Source: Elusimicrobiota bacterium (GTDB lineage Bacteria > Elusimicrobiota > Elusimicrobia > UBA1565 > UBA9628). Taken from it: a stretch of DNA of 34,094 bases. The position numbers were made by a program, and so were the translations under genes. The stretch lies in the NCBI GenBank assembly GCA_023249645.1, contig JAHFCF010000024.1, positions 1-34,094 of the forward strand, read 5' to 3'. Position 1 is the stretch's first letter, and each line of letters opens with the position of its first letter. Positions 8,350 through 15,565 of the stretch are shown here, piece after piece. The notes under the pieces were generated by a model. It did not search any database, was not told the DNA's origin, and worked only from the letters and a program-made list of their open reading frames with translations.

Positions 8350-8747
8350 GGGGTCGGCTGATGTTTGGCGCGGGCCAGGGCGGCCTCGACGCGCTCGCGC
8401 AGCTCCTGCAGGCTGATGGGCTTGCTGATGAAGTCGTCTCCCCCGGAGACGGCGGAGCTCATCTGGTCATGGCGGCTGTCGCGCGCGGTCAAGAAGACGA
8501 TGGGCGCGTGCGTGTCCAGCGTTTTATTTTCCAGCGAACGGATCTTCTGGCAGGCGGCCAGGCCGTCCATGATCGGCATGAGCAGGTCCATGATCACCAG
8601 ATCGGGCTTCTCGGAGGAGAATAGGGCCACGGCCTCCTGGCCGTTGGCGGCCGCCACGGTGTCGAAATTGAGCCGGCCCAGCTGCAGGGTGAGGACCTCG
8701 CGGATGGCCGCGTCGTCATCCACGATGAGGATCTTCTTGCGATTCAT
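8346..8747 (-). CDS. Single-domain response regulator (CheY-like receiver)
   Basis: A 133-residue stand-alone receiver domain with the Asp pair in KILIVDDDAA, the phospho-acceptor Asp in DLVIMDLLMPIMDG, the Thr in IVFLTARDS and the Lys in DDFISKPISL. All catalytic positions for phosphotransfer are intact. No output domain follows, so it signals through protein-protein contact. I start at the ATG at 8745-8747, four bases after the stop of the upstream gene; a longer TTG version would overlap that gene. No histidine kinase is nearby. Confidence 0.92.
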   Translation of the reverse strand: MNRKKILIVDDDAAIREVLTLQLGRLNFDTVAAANGQEAVALFSSEKPDLVIMDLLMPIMDGLAACQKIRSLENKTLDTHAPIVFLTARDSRHDQMSSAVSGGDDFISKPISLQELRERVEAALARAKHQPTP

Positions 8748-8751
8748 GGAC

Positions 8752-10098
8752 TCAGGGCTCAAAGCCCCACAGGGAGGTCTTCTCAGCCGCTCCGACGACC
8801 GCGACGGCCAATTCCGCCGGGCGCCCCGGCGCCTCGACCAAGGCCACGCCCGCGGCGTAGCCGCCCAGGGAGGCCGTCCAATCCGGCGAGAGGCTCAGGC
8901 CGTTCCAGCCCAGGCGCACCAGCTCGCCGTTGGAGAAGATGCCGAAGGGGCCGGCCAAGCCTCCCAGGGCGGCGAGGTTGCGGATGAGATAGAGGCCGGC
9001 GAAGCCCTTCGCGTCGTAGCGCACCGGCATGGCGGGGCGGAAATTCAGCAGACGATCGCCGCTCCAGCGCACCCGGTGAGGGGTCTGGCCGTAGTTGTCC
9101 GTGGTCTTGATGGAGCCGCCTTTGTCGAACTGCACGCCGATGAGTTCCGTGTTCGAGACGAAGATGGTCGCGGGCTTGCTGTTCAGGGTGGTGAACGTGA
9201 AATCATAGAGCCAGTCCGGCTGATACTTGTTGAATTTCACGGCCGGCCTTCCGGCCGCGTACTTGCCGTCCTGGAAGGTCAACGGATAGATGGTGGCGAA
9301 GGGAAAGGAGCGGTCATCCACCACCTGCTGGGCCGCCAGGAGCGGGGCTCCCGAGGGGTCCTGGTATTTGCGGACCAGGTACGGCAGATCGGCGATCTCG
9401 ACGAGCTGTCCCTGGGCGTCGAGTTCCAGGACGATGGTCTCGAAGCGCGCGAAGGCGTCGTTGTAGAGGGAGGCGAAGATCTCGGCGCGGCCGTTGGCGT
9501 TCAAGTCAGCGGCTTCCAGGGAGAGGATCCTCGGCGAGGTCCCCGGGTGTGAGAACTGGGCGAAGGGCTTCTCGTCCGTGGGAGGATAAGGATAGAGGAA
9601 GACATGCCGCCCATCCGAGAGAGCGGCTTGGACATGGCCGTCGCCCTTCAGATCTCCCACGGCCAAGGCCGTTGCTTGATAATCGAAGAGCGGCCCGCGC
9701 CAGCGGGGGGCTTTGCCCTGGGATGCGGTGCCGGCAGCCGGAGGTGTGACGGTCGCGGCCAGTGGCTTGAGGCGCGCGCGCATGCCGGGCTTGATGGGCT
9801 GCGTGGGTGTTGCGGAAAGGATCCCCAGGGAGTAGAGCGGGAATATCTCCTTGAGCACGCCGTCTGCCACCGGTGTTTCCAGCTTTCCCAAAGATTGTCC
9901 GGTCACCGGATGCTTGAGGTCCGCCCCTTCCTGGAAGATGGAGAAGGATTGCCCGGCCGCGGCCCCGATTTTTTCATTGAAATCCAGGACAACGGTCTTG
10001 GCGTCCGTCAGGCGCACGACATAGCCGAGGGTGTCCGGCGCGCCCTGAGCGGAGGCGGAAATGGCGCCGGCGAGAAGGAAGAAGGAGAGTGTGTTCAT
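8752..10098 (-). CDS. Exported FG-GAP/VCBS-like protein
   Basis: A 448-residue protein with signal peptide MNTLSFFLLAGAISASAQG, so likely periplasmic or surface located. Residues about 130-260 contain FG-GAP-type blades, AVGDLKGDGHVQAALSDG and EAADLNANGRAEIFAS, whose D-x-[NG]-x-[DN]-G loops resemble Ca-binding beta-propeller repeats. Before them is a small beta domain with a VRLTDAKTVVLDFNEKIGA strand. Function is unknown. It is the first gene of the seven-gene minus-strand operon and is transcribed divergently from the gene at 10138 from a shared promoter element. Confidence 0.65.
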   Translation of the reverse strand: MNTLSFFLLAGAISASAQGAPDTLGYVVRLTDAKTVVLDFNEKIGAAAGQSFSIFQEGADLKHPVTGQSLGKLETPVADGVLKEIFPLYSLGILSATPTQPIKPGMRARLKPLAATVTPPAAGTASQGKAPRWRGPLFDYQATALAVGDLKGDGHVQAALSDGRHVFLYPYPPTDEKPFAQFSHPGTSPRILSLEAADLNANGRAEIFASLYNDAFARFETIVLELDAQGQLVEIADLPYLVRKYQDPSGAPLLAAQQVVDDRSFPFATIYPLTFQDGKYAAGRPAVKFNKYQPDWLYDFTFTTLNSKPATIFVSNTELIGVQFDKGGSIKTTDNYGQTPHRVRWSGDRLLNFRPAMPVRYDAKGFAGLYLIRNLAALGGLAGPFGIFSNGELVRLGWNGLSLSPDWTASLGGYAAGVALVEAPGRPAELAVAVVGAAEKTSLWGFEP

Positions 10099-10107
10099 AG
10101 GGAAGGG

Positions 10108-10137
10108 AAGCCTACCATTTTATGTTAAAATTCGCCA
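10108..10137. promoter_or_regulatory. Second divergent promoter with back-to-back -10 boxes
   Basis: ATTTTA at 10117-10122 (minus-strand TAAAAT) and TAAAAT at 10126-10131 (plus strand) flank three bases. The plus box is six bases before the ATG at 10138, the leaderless spacing. The minus box is 18 bases before the ATG ending at 10098. Positions 10108-10131 match 2287-2310 at 21 of 24 bases, including the outer AAGCCTA. Confidence 0.6.
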
Positions 10138-11436
10138 ATGGACCGCTATCCCGTCGGCAGGACAGGCACGGCCCAGGATCTGATGGGCATCCTGACGGGA
10201 GCTTCCGATCGGATCTGCGCGCGCGACCATATCGTCCTCCCCCATAAGCACCCGGCGGCGCGCCTGCTTTTGGAGGCCCCCTTCAACCTGTGCGGCATCT
10301 TTCTGCGTTGGGTCTTGGAGCTGGCGCCGGCGGACGCGGTGTTGGCCCTCCACGATAGGATCTATCGTCTCCTGGCCGGCGGCCGGACCTATCCGTTCGA
10401 TGAGGCTTCCCCGGCGTTGGCTCGCGCCAAGGATCAGGCGCTCCTTCTGCAAGAACAGGGCCGCGAGCCGGCCTTATTGTCCATGATCTCCCATCCGGCC
10501 GTTTTGGGAGAGATGGCGCATCTCAATTTCGAGCTGGTGCGCCACGCCTGCCGCGCTTTGCGCCTGGTGCGTGGGCGGCCCTGCCGGCCGCGGCTCGTGG
10601 TGGCCGTCGACCCTTTTGCGCTGGACACCGCCTCCCTGGCGGCCGAGGGAGCTTACGCGGGTTTCATGGGGCTTTACCATCTGGGTTTGGACCGGCTGGC
10701 CTTCTCACGTTCCGGTCACAGTTCTTGTTTGGTGGCGAAGACCGCCTGGCCGAACCTGATTTGGAGACTTTTGCGCCGGCTTGCCGGCGGCGGCGAGGCG
10801 GCCATGGCTGTTTCCGGAGGAGTGCCGGCCACGGCCCGCGTCCTCTACACAACGCGCGAGTGGGTGGGAAGGCACCGGCGCTTGAGTGCGCGCCGAGGTC
10901 AACCAGAGAAGGTTTTGAGCGGCCTGAGAGGGTTTGCGGATTTTCGGAAATTCGAATCGGACGGTCCTCACAGCGAAGACCTGCGATCGAATGCCTGGCG
11001 CATGGTCGAGGGCTGGGCCATGTCCGCCGTGGCCGAGCATCTCGGCGGGGAGCCTTCTTGCGCCGAGACCGGCGTGCTGACCCCGCGGGCACGGCAGGTC
11101 CTTGAGTCCTGCTTAGAGGCTTTGGATGTCCCTTCCTTAGAGCAAGACGCCGCTTTGCTTGAGTTGAGCGAGGAATTCCAGCGCGAGACGCCGTTCCGTC
11201 GGCGACTGTTCCAGATCGTGGCCGGCAGGATGCTCCGGCACGGACGACCGGTGATGTTCCTTCCCGTCGTCCACAGGGATGTCCCCCGGCTGGGAGTGGA
11301 AGTGAAGGAGGCTTGGTGCTGGCTGGGCATGACCCAGGGGGTCATCCAGGCGCGGCGTTTAGGCGCCCAGCCGCATCCTTGGCAGGGAACGGCCGAGGAT
11401 TTCGCCGTCGAGTTCGGGAGGGAGAACTACTTATGA
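10138..11436 (+). CDS. Conserved-looking protein of unknown function
   Basis: A 432-residue cytosolic protein that I do not recognise. It has no signal peptide. Features seen: an N-terminal helix-rich region (SDRICARDHIVLPHKHPAARLLLEAPFN), a strand-like RPRLVVAVDPFALDTASLAAEGAYAGFMGLYHLGLDRLAF, a basic mid-region (TREWVGRHRRLSARRGQPEK) and a C-terminal RLFQIVAGRMLRHGRPVMFLPVVHRDVPRLG. The HKHPAARLLLE and MFLPVVHRD segments look like candidate active-site loops, but this is speculation. Transcription appears leaderless. The stop overlaps the next start by ATGA, coupling it to the small exported protein. Confidence 0.65.
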   Translation: MDRYPVGRTGTAQDLMGILTGASDRICARDHIVLPHKHPAARLLLEAPFNLCGIFLRWVLELAPADAVLALHDRIYRLLAGGRTYPFDEASPALARAKDQALLLQEQGREPALLSMISHPAVLGEMAHLNFELVRHACRALRLVRGRPCRPRLVVAVDPFALDTASLAAEGAYAGFMGLYHLGLDRLAFSRSGHSSCLVAKTAWPNLIWRLLRRLAGGGEAAMAVSGGVPATARVLYTTREWVGRHRRLSARRGQPEKVLSGLRGFADFRKFESDGPHSEDLRSNAWRMVEGWAMSAVAEHLGGEPSCAETGVLTPRARQVLESCLEALDVPSLEQDAALLELSEEFQRETPFRRRLFQIVAGRMLRHGRPVMFLPVVHRDVPRLGVEVKEAWCWLGMTQGVIQARRLGAQPHPWQGTAEDFAVEFGRENYL

Positions 11437-11777
11437 AAAAAATCCTCATGCTCGCGGCGCTGAGCTTCTGCGCCGTGACCCTGGTGCGGGCGCAGGAGAA
11501 CAAGCCCCCGAAGGCGGACGCAAAGCCCAAGTACGAGAAGTCCAAGTACAAGGCCTATCGCGCGCTCACGGGCAAGGAGCGGACCTACCGCTACGATTCC
11601 AAGGGAAGGCCTGTCCCGGTTCCCAAGCCGGGCAAGAAGAAAAAAGGCCAGGCCGCCAAGGTCCCGGTCCCAGTCCCGTCAGTGAAGGGGACATCCGCGC
11701 CTGCTGCGCAGGCTGTGCCGGCTCCTGAGCCGGAAGAAGCCAAGCCCGCGCCCGAAGCGCCCGCGGAACAGCCGTAG
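11433..11777 (+). CDS. Small exported Lys/Pro-rich protein
   Basis: The ATG at 11433-11435 overlaps the upstream stop (ATGA) and begins a signal peptide, MKKILMLAALSFCAVTLVRAQ; a longer in-frame reading upstream lies inside the preceding gene. The mature 93 residues are low-complexity and basic then Pro/Ala/Glu-rich (YEKSKYKAYRALTGKERTYRYDSKGRPVPVPKPGKKKKG, then PAPEPEEAKPAPEAPAEQP). It is probably an unstructured envelope or peptidoglycan-associated protein. A degenerate copy of its last 24 bases occurs at 12065-12088. Confidence 0.65.
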   Translation: MKKILMLAALSFCAVTLVRAQENKPPKADAKPKYEKSKYKAYRALTGKERTYRYDSKGRPVPVPKPGKKKKGQAAKVPVPVPSVKGTSAPAAQAVPAPEPEEAKPAPEAPAEQP

Positions 11778-11810
11778 ATCGGCTCAGACGTCCACGGCCT
11801 CCCGAGATCC

Positions 11811-11832
11811 CAACTGTGGGCGCCCACAGTTG
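11811..11832. repeat. Perfect 22-base palindrome, copy 1
   Basis: The left arm is CAACTGTGGGC and the right arm GCCCACAGTTG, with no loop between them. The outer five bases (CAACT...AGTTG) are identical to those of the palindrome at 11879-11900, while the inner bases differ. No T-run follows, so a terminator is unlikely. Confidence 0.8.
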
Positions 11833-11878
11833 TATGCCCGGTATAGATCTAAATTGGAAGATGTCGCGCTGTCGATGG

Positions 11879-11900
11879 CAACTCGGTGCGCACCGAGTTG
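11879..11900. repeat. Perfect 22-base palindrome, copy 2
   Basis: The left arm is CAACTCGGTGC and the right arm GCACCGAGTTG. It has the same length and outer CAACT...AGTTG ends as the palindrome 46 bases upstream, with a compensated, different core. Both arms changing together indicates that the pairing is maintained. Confidence 0.8.
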
Positions 11901-12220
11901 GTGGATAACTTGGCACGGGTGGAACTTCACCTGAGCGCGCTCTTACACGAAAAGTAAAAGGGCATGTTTCTAAAATGCTTGTATGTCCCGATCTTTGGCA
12001 GTCAAAAATTCTTAGAAGAACGTTGTCACCGCGCCGGTGGCTCAGCCGGAAAAAACCAATGCCGGAAGCGTCCGCAGAACAGCCGTAGCCTGGCGCGGCG
12101 GCATGGCTGGATTGTGCAATTATGCAATGGATCGTTGCACAATTGCCTTGGCGTCAAAATATTGCCCTATTGGAGCATCTGGAAGATGAAAGGGCTGATG
12201 ATGTCCGCCTGCCGGCTTAC

Positions 12221-13597
12221 TCAGACGTCCACGGTCTCTTCGTGGCCGTGGCCGATGGCGTGCTTCAATGGCTTGAGCACGGCGAACATGCACAGCCCCG
12301 CGCCGCACGACAGCGCCATCAGCAGGAGGAAGAAGTTCTCATGGGACATCTTCTCCCAGTAGGTGCCGATGTAGCCGCAGAAGTAGTTGCCGAAGAAGCT
12401 GGCGAGGAACCACATGCCCATCATCATCGAGACCATGCGCGGCGGGGCGAGCTTGGTGACGAGAGAGAGCCCCACGGGAGAGAGATAGAGTTCTCCGACC
12501 GTGAAGATGGCCGTGCACAGCGTGATGGACCACAAGGTCGCCTTGCCTCCCGCGGCGACTGTGCGCGCCTCGGGCAAGAGCACCAAAAAGGAGGCCCCCA
12601 AGAGAAGACAGCCGATGGCCATCTTGGCCAGGCTCGTCGGCTCCTTCTTGCGCTTCTCCTGCCAGCGCCAGAAGGCGAGGATGAGCGGCGTGAAGGCGAC
12701 GATCATGATCGCGTTGAAGGATTGGTACCAGGTCGCGGGCATCTCGTGGCCGAAGATCATGCGGTTGGTGTTGGAGTCGACCCACAGGGCGAGTGTGTTG
12801 CCCTGCTGCTCGTAGACGCTCCAGAAGGGGATGTTGAGCAGGCACAACACGATGAGGGCGCCGATCTTCTTCCAATCGTCCGGGGTCAGCGGGGTGATGA
12901 TTTTCTTCTCAGCCGAGGCCGCTTGACGCATGACATTGTCCGGCGCCAGATGTTTCTGTCCCCAGAGGTAGGCGATGATCCCCAGGATCATCCCCACGCC
13001 GGCCGAGAAGAAGCCCCAACGGCCGTAAGGCTCCAGATTCTCTCCTAGGGTGCCGGCGATCAGCGGCGAGAGGGTCGCTCCGACGTTGATTCCCACGTAG
13101 AAGATGCTGAAGGCCCGGTCGCGGCGATGGTCGCCGGGCGCGTAGAGGCCTCCGACTTGAGTGGAGATGTTGGGTTTGAAGAATCCGTTGCCCACGATGA
13201 GCAGAAGAAGGGCCGGGAAGAAGAGGCTCTGCTTCATGAGCATGAATTCGGCGATCGCCATGAGGATGCCGCCCACGATCACGGCCTTGCGCTGGCCCAG
13301 CCACCGGTCGGCGATCGTGCCGCCGAAGATGGGAGCGAGGTAGACGAAGCCCGTGTAGAGGCCGTAGATCTGAGAGGAGAGGGCTTGCGTGCTCAGCGGA
13401 CCGAAGACCCATTCGAGCGCGTGCTTGACGGCCGCGTAGCCGAACACGTGCGGCGTGTTCTCAGGAAGGAAGATGGACTTGATCATGTAGTAGACCAAGA
13501 GCGCGCGCATCCCGTAATAGGAGAAGCGCTCCCACATCTCGGTGGTGAAAAGGACGTAGAGTCCGGTGGGATGTTTGTCGGAGCGGGTCTGGTCCAT
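12221..13597 (-). CDS. POT/PTR family proton-coupled peptide transporter
   Basis: A 458-residue inner-membrane MFS protein of the proton-dependent oligopeptide transporter family, importing di- and tripeptides. TM1 carries the family's ExxER motif within EMWERFSYYGMRALL (about residues 20-34). The loop after TM2/3 has APIFGGTIADRWLGQRKAV, and the PTR2 signature-type FYVGINVGATLSPLIAG follows. Length is slightly short for the family but all spans appear present. A promoter with -35 and -10 boxes lies upstream, and AAAGGA serves as ribosome-binding site. It is a single-gene unit. Confidence 0.93.
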   Translation of the reverse strand: MDQTRSDKHPTGLYVLFTTEMWERFSYYGMRALLVYYMIKSIFLPENTPHVFGYAAVKHALEWVFGPLSTQALSSQIYGLYTGFVYLAPIFGGTIADRWLGQRKAVIVGGILMAIAEFMLMKQSLFFPALLLLIVGNGFFKPNISTQVGGLYAPGDHRRDRAFSIFYVGINVGATLSPLIAGTLGENLEPYGRWGFFSAGVGMILGIIAYLWGQKHLAPDNVMRQAASAEKKIITPLTPDDWKKIGALIVLCLLNIPFWSVYEQQGNTLALWVDSNTNRMIFGHEMPATWYQSFNAIMIVAFTPLILAFWRWQEKRKKEPTSLAKMAIGCLLLGASFLVLLPEARTVAAGGKATLWSITLCTAIFTVGELYLSPVGLSLVTKLAPPRMVSMMMGMWFLASFFGNYFCGYIGTYWEKMSHENFFLLLMALSCGAGLCMFAVLKPLKHAIGHGHEETVDV

Positions 13598-13630
13598 GGG
13601 GTCTCTTTCCTTTATAATAGAGGTCGGCGT

Positions 13631-13659
13631 ATCTTAACAGAAGAGAAGATGGGCGTCAA
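13631..13659 (-). promoter_or_regulatory. Sigma70-like promoter for the POT transporter
   Basis: On the minus strand, TTGACG (13654-13659) and TAAGAT (13631-13636) are separated by 17 bases. Downstream, TATTATAAAGGAAAGAGACCCC leads to the ATG, supplying an AAAGGA Shine-Dalgarno element, so this gene has a conventional leader, unlike the leaderless genes in the window. Confidence 0.6.
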
Positions 13660-13703
13660 TGAAAAAAGTTCCAAAGATGACGGGCTGTTATGAAAAAGAT
13701 GTT

Positions 13704-13771
13704 ATTTTATAATCATTATTTTTGTTTTACCTCCACCGGTGGAGGTAAAAATAAAAAAGTGATTATAAAAT
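13704..13771. repeat. Imperfect 68-base AT-rich palindrome with a GGTGGAGG core
   Basis: Two 34-base arms meet between 13737 and 13738 with four mismatches. The central 26 bases (TTTTACCTCCACC and its complement) and the outer 12 bases on each side (ATTTTATAATCA / TGATTATAAAAT) pair perfectly. T-rich sequence precedes and A-rich follows the core on both strands, the reverse of an intrinsic terminator. It stands out as very AT-rich in a GC-rich genome. Confidence 0.75.
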
Positions 13772-13813
13772 ATATACTTTTCTTCTATCGGGTGGCCATT
13801 TAGTAACTTCCAG

Positions 13814-14254
13814 TTAGTTTTTTGTGACCTGGATGGTCACAGGGATTTCTGTTCTGCTTTCTTTTTCATCCGCTTGGATGACCACGAGATAATCAGCGTT
13901 GCCATCAACGCAAGAGGCCTTGCGGCAATAGCGGAAATCCACCATGAGCCGCGCTCCGGTGGCCCCTGTCGTCGCCTTGAAGGGGATGTGGACGGGCAGT
14001 CTGGGGGAAAGCAGCTGGTCCTTGCGTTTGGCGAAGGTGAAGCCCGCGTAGATCTCGGTGAAGCGCCAGCGCAACGGGGTGTGGGCATCGAGCTTCCAAC
14101 CCTTGGGAAGTTTCAGATCCAGGAGCAGTGCGCACTGGGCCTGGCTGCGCACATGCGCCGCCGGCAGCCGGGTCGGCGGCTGCAGGGCCGGCACCGGCGG
14201 GTTTGTCCAGGCGCTGGCGGCTAGGCACAAAGAGAGAAGGATCATTTTCCCCAT
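13814..14254 (-). CDS. Small exported protein, DsbD-N-like beta domain
   Basis: I start at the ATG at 14252-14254, which opens the signal peptide MGKMILLSLCLAASAWT; the longer frame needs a TTG start. The 146-residue product is a predicted Ig-like beta sandwich: LPKGWKLDAHTPLRWRF, LPVHIPFKATTGATGARLMVDFRYCRKASC, DYLVVIQ. The paired Cys in YCRKASC after a VDF strand resembles the Y-x-C...C segment of DsbD N-terminal-type and NHL/thioredoxin-associated domains, but the match is by eye and weak. It is periplasmic, and divergent from glgC. Confidence 0.55.
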   Translation of the reverse strand: MGKMILLSLCLAASAWTNPPVPALQPPTRLPAAHVRSQAQCALLLDLKLPKGWKLDAHTPLRWRFTEIYAGFTFAKRKDQLLSPRLPVHIPFKATTGATGARLMVDFRYCRKASCVDGNADYLVVIQADEKESRTEIPVTIQVTKN

Positions 14255-14298
14255 TTTGCCCTTTCTGTTCCGGGAGGTCAAGTCCCCGGGAAAAATAG

Positions 14299-14304
14299 TA
14301 AAAT
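14299..14304 (+). promoter_or_regulatory. TAAAAT -10 box for glgC
   Basis: TAAAAT is followed by 12 bases (AGTACGATCAAG) and the glgC ATG at 14317, giving a predicted leader of only about six bases. No Shine-Dalgarno sequence of useful strength is present. Overlapping TACTAT boxes on the other strand (14295-14300, 14303-14308) could serve the divergent gene. Confidence 0.45.
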
Positions 14305-14316
14305 AGTACGATCAAG

Positions 14317-15558
14317 ATGATTGGAAGCTACAATCGCTGGACTTTGGTCGTGCTCCTGGCCGGAGGCAAGGGGGAGAGGCTCGGCCCCCTGACCACCGTG
14401 CGCTGCAAGCCCGCCGTGCCCTTCGGCGGGATCTACCGCATCATCGACATGACGCTGTCCAACTGCATCAACTCAAGTCTGCGGCGCATCTTCGTCTTCA
14501 CCCAGTACGTGCCGGCGTCTTTGAACCGCCATCTGCGCGAGGGCTGGCGCTTCATCACCCGGCCCATCATCGGCGAGTTCGTCGAGTCGCTGGCCCCCCA
14601 GCACCGCACCGGCGAGGAATCCTTCCGCGGCACAGCCGACGCCCTCTATCAGAACCTGCCCGTCCTCGAGCAGGAAGACGCCCAGGTCGTCCTGGTCCTC
14701 TCGGGAGACCACATCTACAAGATGGACTACCGGCCCATGCTCGACTTCCACATGCAGAGCGGCGCGGATATGACCATCGGCGCAGTCGAGACCCCCAAGG
14801 CGCAGGCCTCGGGCTTCGGGATCTTCGAGGTGGACGCCGCCTCCCGAGTCATCGGCTTTGCGGAGAAGCCCGTCGACCCCAAGACTCTTCCGGGTAATCC
14901 CGAGCAGTGCCTGGCCTCGATGGGCATCTACGTCTTTCGCATCGCGGCCCTGCGCAAGGCTCTGGAGGAGAGCGCAGGCGATCCGCAGAGCACGCATGAC
15001 ATCGGCCGCGACATCGTCTGGCGCATGATGAAGCGGGGCCCGGTCATGGCGTACCGGTTCGTGGACATGAACAAGAAGGCGTCCAAATACTGGCGCGACG
15101 TGGGCACCGTCGACGCCTACTGGGCGGCCAACATGGACCTGGTGGCCGTGGACCCGGAGTTCAACCTCTACGACCGCCACTGGCCCATCTACACGGCGCA
15201 GGTCATCGCCCCTCCTCCGAAGTTCGTCTTCTCGGAAGCGGGGCCGGAGGGCCGCATGGGCACGGCCACGGACTCGCTGGTCTCTCCCGGCACGATCATC
15301 AGCGGCGGCCGCATCCACCGCTCCGTCATCGGGCCGTTCTGCCGCATCAACTCCTACGTCCAGATCCAGGAATCCATCCTCTTCGACAACGTCGAGGTGG
15401 GCCGCCGCGCCGTGATCAAGCGCGCCATCATCGACAAGGACGTGCGCATCCCCGAGGGGACCCAGATCGGCGTCAACGCCGAGGAGGACCGCCGCCGCTT
15501 CTTCGTGAGCCCGGGCGGCATCGTGGTCATCGCCAAGGGCGACGTCATCCAGGCCTAA
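14317..15558 (+). CDS. glgC: Glucose-1-phosphate adenylyltransferase
   Basis: GlgC makes ADP-glucose from glucose-1-phosphate and ATP, the committed step of bacterial glycogen synthesis. The 413-residue protein has the nucleotide-binding VVLLAGGKGERLGPLTTVRCKPAVPFGG, then RIIDMTLSNCINSSLRRIFV, the catalytic-site LSGDHIYKMDY, the sugar-binding GFGIFEVD and GFAEKPVDP, and SMGIYVF. A left-handed beta-helix tail follows (SVIGPFCRINSYVQIQESILFDNVEVG). Length is normal. No other glycogen gene is adjacent; the PAP2 phosphatase gene follows after seven bases. Confidence 0.97.
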   Translation: MIGSYNRWTLVVLLAGGKGERLGPLTTVRCKPAVPFGGIYRIIDMTLSNCINSSLRRIFVFTQYVPASLNRHLREGWRFITRPIIGEFVESLAPQHRTGEESFRGTADALYQNLPVLEQEDAQVVLVLSGDHIYKMDYRPMLDFHMQSGADMTIGAVETPKAQASGFGIFEVDAASRVIGFAEKPVDPKTLPGNPEQCLASMGIYVFRIAALRKALEESAGDPQSTHDIGRDIVWRMMKRGPVMAYRFVDMNKKASKYWRDVGTVDAYWAANMDLVAVDPEFNLYDRHWPIYTAQVIAPPPKFVFSEAGPEGRMGTATDSLVSPGTIISGGRIHRSVIGPFCRINSYVQIQESILFDNVEVGRRAVIKRAIIDKDVRIPEGTQIGVNAEEDRRRFFVSPGGIVVIAKGDVIQA

Positions 15559-15565
15559 AAGACCC

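Larger units (their letters stand above)
11778..12220. other. Gene-free region with palindromes and duplicated gene tails
   Basis: No convincing coding region is present. The stretch contains a copy of the 3' end of the POT transporter (11783-11801 matching 12220-12238 at 18 of 19 bases). It also has two 22-base perfect palindromes (11811-11832 and 11879-11900), a copy of the 3' end of the preceding gene (12065-12088 matching 11754-11777 at 22 of 24 bases), and a 9-bp inverted repeat (12111-12119 with 12135-12143). The arrangement looks like a duplicated gene junction with about 260 bases inserted between the copies. Confidence 0.6.

Noticed and set aside
11811-11900. The palindromes as integron attC sites
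   Set aside because: The flanking bases do not fit the RYYYAAC and GTTRRRY core sites, the palindromes are perfect and loop-less, and no integrase gene is in the window.
13704-13771. The AT-rich palindrome as an intrinsic terminator
   Set aside because: On both strands T-rich sequence precedes the GC core and A-rich sequence follows it, the wrong order for a terminator.
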